This document shows positions 56,388 through 64,000 of a stretch of DNA of 64,000 nucleotides, piece after piece. This DNA is from Coniochaeta sp. PMI_546 (Eukaryota; Ascomycota; Sordariomycetes; Coniochaetales; Coniochaetaceae), in assembly GCA_021432605.1 (NCBI GenBank), contig MU271154.1:372001-436000 (forward strand). Reading direction: 5' to 3'. The notes beneath the pieces are model-generated. The model searched no databases, was not told the DNA's origin, and saw only the letters and a list, made by a program, of their open reading frames with translations. Made by a program: the position numbers and the translations under genes. Each line of letters opens with the position of its first letter. Within the stretch, counting starts at the first letter, position 1.

Positions 56388-57451
56388 TTTGGAGCATTAT
56401 TGAGAAGACATGTTTAGAAGATTGTATTGTGTATGTCCGCGAAGTGGAAGTCGCTATCAGCGTTTATCACAAAGACGTCCAGACTGGCTTCAGACCACGA
56501 TGGAAAGATGTCAGCTTGAAGTATCCAATTTGATCTCACCTTCCTTTCGAGTAACATTATCTCCACCAATAGCTAGCACGGATATCCCACCGATACCGGC
56601 AATCGGCTGTGTCCATGAGTGTGTAAGGAACTCCCGAGTGTAGGAAACAATATGACCAGACATCAGTACAACAGGACCCAGGCTAGCACTGATGTACCAT
56701 GATCTCAGTCATTCAGACAGTTCTATTCTGCCAACTCAATCCTTAATCCCTTCAAGCGCTCGAGAGGCGCAAATAGAGGTTGCCGGTGCACTACATCGGT
56801 CGAAAATGACAAGGCTTTGATGCATGAGAGACAGGAGTAAGTCGTCGTCAGATCCGCGTATCTGATCAAATTGGATGAGTAAGATAGACTCCTTAGGTTG
56901 CGCGAGACGAAGATATAGTCTATTACACTGTCAGGTACGATATGGTTTGCAGAACGCGAGGGGTTGTCGTCGTGCCGAAGCGACGTAGCAGTGAGCCAAG
57001 GAGGAGTGGTTACCCCTCCCCTCCGCGGCATGGTGAGGCTGAGGGGCTGTAACGAGGCTCGTGCACGCTAAGAGTTTGCCGCTAGTTGCATCACGTGGAG
57101 GCTACTGCACGGTTTCTTCTCCACCTGCCGACCCCACACAGACAATCTTGCCTGAACCTTAGAGGGACGACCAACGTCAACTTTCCTCCGAAGAACAGAA
57201 GGGCTCCTCATTGCGTCTCCTCTGTCATTATCGATAATTTGCGCCAATTGCATCACTTTCAAGAGCTTCAAGCGTCTGCAGACGCATCTTACTGTGACAC
57301 AAGGCTCTATAAGTTCTAGCTATGCACGCACACGCGACATGATCTCCTCACTCACCGCTGGCCCAATCCGGAGACCTCGTTCCTGCCCTGGTGTTTGTCA
57401 TGTGAGCAGTGCGCCGGTACCAAGGAGCCCAGAGACAAATACCGGGATCCG
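56388..57451. other. Intergenic region
   Basis: About 1.1 kb. A minus-strand frame at 57031-56723 contains VPDSVIDYIFVSRNLRSL, which resembles a short stretch of an endonuclease/phosphatase-like fold but has no partner exon. A TATA-like CTATAAGTT at 57306-57314 precedes the JmjC gene by about 140 bases. Confidence 0.4.
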
Positions 57452-59681
57452 ATGAAGTCCAGGAGGAAGAAGCCGAGCGCGTCTGTCGAGCAATGGGACC
57501 GCCTTCTCGCCGTAACCTCATCAAGGCTTGAAGTAAACAAGATGGCCGGAGTACCGCCTGCCGGAACCCCAAGGGGGGTTATTGCTCGACAAGGACCCAG
57601 CCAAACAGACTTGGGGATCGCGCAAATACTTGCTAGCATTGCTTCTTCTGTTACCCGTTCTGTTCAGCCTGCCAATGGCCCTCCATCTGCTCAAGCAAAC
57701 GGCATCTTGGGCATGAGTGCCATCGCCCAGCAACAAAAAGTGCCACTTCATCATAGTGGAAGTGGACCGCAACCTCTCTCTTCCCAACCTCATCATCTCT
57801 TTCAAACCGGGCCCATGAAGCAAGAGGATCGGCTTGGTCCTGGCTCAATGGCAGTGAGCACCGCCCCACCTTCCAACCTCGGAAACCAGTCGCAACTTAC
57901 CCTGCAGCCCTTACTGAATGGCCTTCCCAATCTTCCATCCCCTCCATTGGCAAATGGTCACTTGTTCTCCCCGCCTCCTCCAAGATGCTGTCCCAGAGAG
58001 GTCCCGGAGATACTCTTGCAGATGCTGGATCACGAATCAACGCCCCTTCTCGAGCATCTGCGACTGTTCTTCCCTTTCCAGCGCAAGATGTGTCATGATC
58101 ATCTGCAGAAGTTTGTTCAGACCTCGCTGATCTTTCTGCTCGAGAAAGAGGCTACACGCACGACACTCCCCTTGATCTACAACCCGATAATACCAGCCGC
58201 CTCAACAGCGCCTCCTGTGGGTGTTCCTAAGGACGTGCTATCGGCGGCAGCGAACGAAGAGCCTCCCGCAAAAAGGCAGCGTATCGACGGATCGGGCTGC
58301 GACTCTCCCTATTACGACTGTGTCGTTGCTGGTTCACAGCAAACCCACGGCGTCACAACTGATCACAGCCCGGTGCTTGAGCGCGTGCCGACTCCTGGCC
58401 CTACCTCGATTATCGGCGGCGCCCCGACGATCGACCACGCCTCACAACTTGACCATGCTCCGAAGCTTGACGTCGCGCGTGATGAGGCATTTCGTCGTCA
58501 AGTGATGCAGGAATTGCATGGAAAGCCCGGTCTAGAGAAGGGCAAGACGCACGGGGACGTCACCGCTAGGCTCATCCTAAAACTTCTCCAGGTTTGTGAA
58601 TCCCCGGACACAAGTGAGGCACTTCTCTTGTCTGGACAAGAAGCCGCTGCGAGGATGGAGGCAGGGGTTACGGACTGCCCAATCTTCACTGATGGCCAGC
58701 AGCAGTTCAGTTGGGCTCCCGACAGCCGGCCTATTGAGGAGATCTTCCGCCGCATGGAGAACCTTAACCGGAACGTCTCTGTGCAGGTTCCGTCACGGAA
58801 ATACCACCTACGGTCCTTCGAAAAACATAAACTTCTTGAGGTCCAACAGCGCTTCCTAGAGGCGGAAAATGCCGACACTGACGACCCGTGGAATATTCTC
58901 GATCTCCGCAATCCTTTGCCTCCGACCGTCATGCCCAAGTTCTTGGCTGCGGAGAACTGCCAGCTGCTGTCCCGCGTCCGAGATGCTGTGCTCAGCGGGA
59001 GCAGTGGCGAGCGAACAGTTGCGGCAAAGGAGAAATGGAATGAATGGCTTGACGTCATGGACTGGGTTCTGCTCTCAGAGGGTGGCCACCACACTGCACC
59101 TCACATGGACAGCCACGGACTCTCGACCTGGATTACCATACAGGAAGGGGAGTTCGGGTTCGGTTGGCTGTCGAAGCCGACCAAGGAAGAGCGGGATGCA
59201 TGGGTCGCCAACCCGCAAGAGTTCACGGGCGGAAGATGGAGATTCACTGTCCTTACCCCCGGAAAGACCGTTTTCTTCAACTCAGGCACGATCCACTTCG
59301 TCTTCAGATTACGCCATGGTCAGACACTGGCTTTGGGAGGTCATATTCTGCAATGGTCCGGCATTGAGCGGTGGATTACTGTTGTTCGGGACCAGATGCG
59401 CAGCCCGCAGATTACGAATGAGGATGTGGAGTGGAGCGCACCCAAGTACGTGCGAGTGGTTTCCGATCTCGTGACAAACAGGGTCAAGAGTGGGCGGGTT
59501 GATGAGATTGGCGGACAGCAAGTGGTAGACCGTTTTCTCGCATTAGTCCAGGTATGCTTCCTCTCCCGATGCTGGTCTACTGGCAGCTAACGATTTCTAG
59601 GAGTTCGAAAAGGATATGAAGGATATCAAGAAGGAGGCTATGAAGGAGGCTAAGCCGCCAGCGAAGAAGAGGAAACGCTGA
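57452..59681 (+). CDS. JmjC-domain protein
   Basis: Exons 57452-59551 and 59601-59681 give 726 residues from the first ATG. The frame stays open upstream to about 57319 and includes CLSCEQCAGTKEPRDKY, so an additional 5' exon with a Cys pair cannot be excluded. Residues 1-330 are low-complexity (Pro/Ser/Gln) around one helical block (VPEILLQMLDHESTPLLEHL). The C-terminal half carries the jelly-roll core: HHTAPHMDSHGLSTWITIQE (His551, Asp553 as iron ligands), FGFGWLSKPT, FTVLTPGKTVFFNSGTIHFV (distal His615) and LALGGHILQW. The family uses iron and 2-oxoglutarate, often on histones; the substrate here is unknown. The lysine-rich end (KEAKPPAKKRKR) is a likely nuclear localisation signal. Confidence 0.82.
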
Positions 59682-60522
59682 ATCGACACGCGACGACAAG
59701 AAAACGGACCATCACGCGAGGAAAATTCACGAATACACGAGGATGAGATGCTGGCGTTGGGCTGGTTGTTATATAATATTTGAGTAAGGCACTCGCTTCG
59801 CGATCCTGTGACTGATTTGCTCCATCATGTGGAGGCGCATTGCATTCTTCGACCCAACACCGTTGGAGTTGGGCTCTGGCCAGGAGTTTTAGGGAATTAA
59901 ATGTATTCTTAGCGTTCAGGCTTTACTTGGGTTTTGCGTTGCGTTGAAACGCTCTAGAGAGTTTCAGTTATAATCAACAGTATAGCCCATGGCGGGATGC
60001 GCCATGTCCTGACCGAGGTGTCGCGGCGGTCAAACTTGACCAACTTTTTGGTTAGCGTGCTCGCCGCTTTAGGGCCGACAATTCTGCCCCGGCTCAGCTT
60101 CGGCTCATCCTACGTCAGCCCTCATCAGCTCTCATCAGCCTTTTCCTTACCACATGGCTGAGCAGTCAGGCTTCCGTGTTTGTCCCATTTCTTGTCCTAA
60201 TACTTTTCACCAGCCCGTTTCGAGTTTTGACCAACTATCATTACACTTATAGAAAGTTTACGCGGGATGTTGCTAAAGGGCCAGATTCGGGATCCGTCCT
60301 ACGTCTAGTCCCTGTGCCCCAGTTATCCACAAGGATCCTGCGCGCAAGAATTAAGGTCCTGTTGAATAAACGAGGTGGAGTATGAAGTGGTAGGTAGATT
60401 AGTTTGTTGATTTTAGTATCGCGGTATCGTGGCATTGAGTATTTGATCCTTAATCTCTAGCCTTCCTCATGGCGACTAAAACATGCCTCTCTCCCTGAGC
60501 TTTGTCTATACTGCCTTCTACC
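59682..60522. other. Intergenic region
   Basis: 3' flank of the JmjC gene, then about 500 bases with a short repeated phrase (CTCATCAGCTCTCATCAGCC near 60121-60140). No gene is seen. Confidence 0.4.
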
Positions 60523-61100
60523 ATGGGAAGACCTAAGAGTGTAGCCGAATCTATTCCGCTAGGTTGTGAAAGAAGCTCTGGGAAAGCGACCACCATCGTC
60601 AATGGAAAGCCGGTATTCAGAGTGTTAGAACCCGCTGTCCAAAGGAATTACGACAAGATGCTCGAGATTTGGCGCGAGTAAGTATCTGATCCTTCTTTAT
60701 TAGACTTTACGCCGACCGCACGATGAGATACGAAAAACAATACCCGCAGGCCTCGGTAGATGACTTAGAGACCCTGAAAGATTTCGTCAGAAAGTAGCCT
60801 ACGCGATCGACGGCGACGAAGGAATCGAGGTAGCATGCTCGGAGACTATGCGAAAATATTGGAACGCCTTTATAACAACGTGGTAGCGACAACCTCCTTA
60901 TCAGGGCATACCGCGAGGAACTGCGCAATCTGTCATACAGGTACAAAACCTAGACCGACCTATAAACCAGAAGCAGTGTTGACTTTATAATCAGTTTATT
61001 ACAGGCCTATTAGCAGAAGAGATGGGAATGCCACCAAATAAATGCAAGAGACGATTTGGGACTAAAGTCGTCGAGGCGCAGACGGAGAGAGAAGTTGGGA
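60523..61100 (+). pseudogene. Relic of a DUF3435-type tyrosine recombinase (Starship captain-like)
   Basis: From the ATG at 60523 the plus strand reads MGRPKSVAESIPLG, VVNGKP-like IVNGKPVFRVLEPAVQRNYD and KMLEIWRE, then (after a short interruption at about 60679-60711) YADRTMRYEKQYPQASVDDL, ETLKDFVRK, and in the next frame VAYAIDGDEG and MRKYWNAFITTW before a stop. Later, AEEMGMPPNKCKRRFGTKV occurs in frame to 61441. In fungal DUF3435 proteins these blocks form the N-terminal half in this same order. Here the frame changes at least twice and carries stops, and the catalytic C-terminal half is not seen. This is a decayed DNA-transposon gene. Confidence 0.6.
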
Positions 61101-61956
61101 AGGCACCACTGGTAGAAGTGGAGAAGGAGAGCGAAGCCGAGAAGGCGCCACAGGAAGACGAGCAGAAGAGAGAAGTCGAGGCGGCACGAGAGGTAGAAGT
61201 GCGGAGGCAGGAAGGGCGACGTCGTGATCCCCCTCTCTTCCCCAAGAGATGGTTCGACAACGCGAAATACGACTACGAAGAGAGACTGGTGCGCCTGGAG
61301 TATGTCCAGGACGCCGAGTCGTATAACAATCGGTCATTCCAGATCGTACGCCTAGTTAGCCAGCTGATCGATGTCTTCTTTATCTCCGAGATCGACAACG
61401 AGGATCAGCGTGCCTGGGGTCCTATCCGTACCGCGGCCTGACCCCAACATGAAGATGCCGGAAGTCGTCGAGCGCCCCGGTGGCGTCAAGGCCGTTTATA
61501 TCCATCCTTCCTTCTACGATGCCGAAATCGAGACGGAGAAGAGGTAGGATGACCTATACCAACACGCTAAATTGCTCGACCTAGAAATCAGGGGGTTTGT
61601 TAGTCGACGAGAAGGCCGAGGGCGACGCGGCTGAGGGCGAGGACACCAAAGGCGAGAGGGACACCGAGGCCGAGGTGACGACGACGCTTCCAGTTCAAGG
61701 CGTGGACGATTCGCAAGATGCCGCAACCGCAGCCCCCTCAGCCCCCGCCGACGGCCCAGCCGCGAACCCACAGGCCTCGGTTCAGTTAACCAAGGGCGCG
61801 CTCGACACGGTCCCGGGGATGAAGAGCCATAACAAGGTTATGCGCTGGCCTCCTCGAAAGAAGAAGGCTGATGGCATGGATGAGGATGAGTACGCGGACG
61901 ATGACGACGTCTATGATTTCGCGGTGGCTTTTCAAGAGATGAAGAGTCTAGCTTGA
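61022..61956 (+). pseudogene. Charged open frames downstream of the recombinase relic
   Basis: Two frames (61022-61441 and 61597-61956) are rich in Glu, Lys and Arg in the first and in Asp, Glu, Ala and Pro in the second. The first continues the recombinase-like CKRRFGTKV into a repetitive charged segment and then RWFDNAKYDYEERLVRLEYV. The second ends DEDEYADDDDVYDFAVAFQE. Between them another frame reads VKAVYIHPSFYDAEIETEKR. The pieces probably derive from one or two broken genes linked to the element; I cannot assign them. Confidence 0.35.
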
Positions 61957-63049
61957 GATTGCGAGAGGAGGGCAGGCACTTGATACGTTGGGTGGGGAGG
62001 ATGGCGACGACAACACGAAGGCGGGATCTGGACTTTGTGGGTATCCTAGGATGATGCGTTGGGGGGAGGGAGCAAGGGCAGAGACGATGGCACCTCTTTG
62101 GCGCATTCATCACTTCATTTCAGAACTGTCTTTTACGAAGCCGATAGCGAGGCAGAGTTTTTGTTTTTCCCTACGAATACCTTCGTTGCTTTCCTCCATC
62201 AGCCTGTCAGAAAGCGTAGACAATGGTTTGTCACAGAACTAAAAATCTGTTCTAGGTGAAGGGCCGAGAGCTTCCTAGAACTCCCCGTTAGCTTCAATGT
62301 TAAATGTTGCATCGCGGGGGCTATCAGCTTCGGGGGCTTACCCTGGCTGCCTTGGTTCTCCTGATCTCGGGGTCGCGCAGTCTCGAGGGTCTCAACGCCG
62401 AGCTTCTGACCCTCCCCAGGCGAATCGTGAAGTGCTGTGGGAAGGTTGCAGCTAATTACCCGGCCAGATGCGGTGATATGCTCCCTTGCTTCGACAAAGT
62501 TGGTATCTCTTTTCTGCACATTTAGCAGTATAGAACACAAAATAGCCCAGCCCAGGACATCTTAGTATCTTGAATAGATCAGTACGTAAAGTCATACGAT
62601 GTCAGATGACCCAACGCACTGTATTATGGTGCGCACATAATCACAGCGCACCGTATCCCATGATATGCTGTCACAGAACACAATACCACAGACTATCAAG
62701 CCACAGGCCACCAAGCCACAAGCTACCAAGACCCATATGACTCCGTGGTATGGGTCATCTAGGTCTAGGCTATTGCAAGCAATGTAATTCAACGTACTGG
62801 GTCATTTAATGTCCTGCAATACCACACGCTGAGCCATTTAGTAAGTTAGAGTGCCTGACTCTGAGCTATGTAACATTCCATAACCACAACAAGGAGAGCA
62901 CAGAGGTAGATCACCGGACGGCAGTGTAGAGGATACCTTTTGGTTGGCTTGGACTTCGAAACCACCTTAGTGAATCAACTACCTAGCAAGCGATATCGCC
63001 CCAAAGCAACGTCAAAACATAGCAAGATCATATCATGCTAATGTAAACT
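61957..63049. other. Intergenic region with a short imperfect repeat
   Basis: No gene is supported. A short imperfect repeat based on CCACAAGCTACCAAG / CCACAGGCCACCAAG lies at 62691-62730. Confidence 0.4.
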
Positions 63050-63956
63050 ACTCAGGAGAATTTATGAATACTAGTCCTGCTGTAGATGGGGTATTTATAG
63101 CCACGGCACGCCCGCACATTCGCCAGAGATATAACTCCCTTCAATCGATTCTCTCGCCACGGTAGGCCGAGAAGCGGATGCTTACGACAAGTTAGTATCA
63201 GCTTCTGAAAAGATACTATAGGCATCATATCCTCACCTTCAATAGCTGCTTTATCTCGGATGCACCCGTCGTTGCCGAGAGAAAATCTACGGCAGGATGT
63301 CACGGGTAGGCAGGCGCAGAGTACGATATTGATTCACATGCGTCCCCGGATCACGCCAATAGTAAAATCCTTTGTTAATGTAAAAGGCGCTATTGCATCG
63401 TAGGAATTCGTAGACTTCCTTCAAAACAGGGCGCCTGCCAGACGCTTCTTCCTGCTCGGCAAGGAGTTCGTCTTTCGCCGCCAGCTGTCTCGTCGAGGCT
63501 CCAGCCCTAGGTCTAGTGCTGCCACGAGCCGTCGTAGTCGTCACCCGGTAGATCTAGCTATAAATGAAGCATATGTCGATTCTTAGCCTTTTCCCTTCGC
63601 GAAAAAGATGGCTATATGCTTTTAGCTTATCCTCCACGGCTTTCCACTCGATATCCATTCTATCGAAGAACTTTCGGAGGTCACGCTCGTTGCGTTTCTC
63701 GACAGATACGGTAATCTTAGTCTCATCTGCTTGGTACTTCGACTCGGGCAGCTTGTCCCGTACCCTTTCCTACGTTCACGACCCCGGTGAACTGTCTCAT
63801 CGGATGCGTAGCATTCCCGGAGATAATGATCCTCAATATCGCATCTAAAACACCGAATTCCTGATTTTCTCCCCTAACAACCTGAGTTTCGGAAGCTCGG
63901 TGTGTAGCGGCGAGGTACAGCTTGGAGACTACTATCCGGGTTGCTCTATACAGCAC
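63050..63956 (-). pseudogene. Relic of a repeated fungal protein family, reaching toward the right edge
   Basis: Minus-strand pieces read, in order, GVLDAILRIIISGNATHPMR (63956 frame), ESKYQADETKITVSVEKRNE, RKFFDRMDIEWKAVEDKLKA, then past a stop TRQLAAKDELLAEQEEASGR, LKEVYEFLRC and KGFYYWRDPGTHVNQYRTLR. I recognise the layout of a family found in many copies in ascomycete genomes, in which EEEASG, an LMRC block and a GPHCWRDPVGKKHY-type block follow one another. Here cysteine and histidine positions of that last block are Tyr or other residues. Frame changes and stops show that the copy is broken. The role of the family is not known to me. Confidence 0.45.
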
Positions 63957-64000
63957 GATAACTAGAGGCTGGTTCCGAGCGGAGTTCCTTCGCTCTACCC

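Noticed and set aside
56723-57031. Minus-strand frame with VPDSVIDYIFVSRNL
   Set aside because: A single short suggestive phrase with no flanking exons or catalytic residues; not enough for a gene or named relic.
1-64000. tRNA, rRNA and CRISPR features
   Set aside because: No cloverleaf with a GGTTCGAAT-type arm, no rRNA-like stretch and no regularly spaced direct repeats were found by reading; CRISPR is not expected in a eukaryote.

Overview
This window looks like nuclear DNA of a filamentous ascomycete (Pezizomycotina, probably plant-associated). Genes are interrupted by short introns of about 45-135 bases with GT...AG ends and CTGAC/CTAAC-type branch sites. Many products carry signal peptides, and the gene set includes a pectate lyase, a GH5 glucanase, a sedolisin, an S41 peptidase, 2EXR/F-box-like proteins and SRPK-like kinases. 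I cannot fix the genus from sequence alone.

Layout, left to right. 1-10 kb: a secreted protein cut by the window edge, a secreted HExxH metallopeptidase, a 2EXR protein, an F-box/ankyrin protein and a divergent pair of unrecognised genes, one of which has a decayed partial copy about 3.5 kb upstream. 11-19 kb: a sedolisin (S53), a GPI-type S41-like peptidase and a GFA-domain protein. 19-28 kb: a long upstream region with stress-element-like sites, the Tps2-type trehalose-phosphate phosphatase and a zinc-type alcohol dehydrogenase that lacks the usual structural-zinc cysteines. 28-38 kb: a PL3 pectate lyase, an unrecognised 696-residue secreted protein, a protein with two 2EXR-like units and a small tail-anchored protein. 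38-41 kb: gene relics (AAA ATPase, ankyrin) in AT-rich DNA. 41-48 kb: a 1020-residue coiled-coil protein, a tiny Cys-rich protein and a GPI-type GH5 endoglucanase. 48.6-56.4 kb: a tandemly duplicated divergent module. 57-60 kb: a JmjC protein. 60-64 kb: relics of a DUF3435-type recombinase and of a repeated fungal family.

The most interesting part is 48.6-56.4 kb. There, a gene for a roughly 230-250 residue unknown protein faces a gene for an SRPK-like kinase, and the whole pair occurs twice in the same arrangement. The two small genes share identical first-exon (126 nt) and second-exon (110 nt) lengths and the same intron phases. The two kinases share catalytic motifs and end in hydrophobic tails. 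Co-retention after duplication suggests that the two proteins work together; that is inference.

The secreted hydrolases (metallopeptidase, sedolisin, S41, PL3, GH5) fit growth on plant or other polymeric material. The trehalose gene belongs to core stress metabolism. All splice sites were read by eye and not checked against transcripts.
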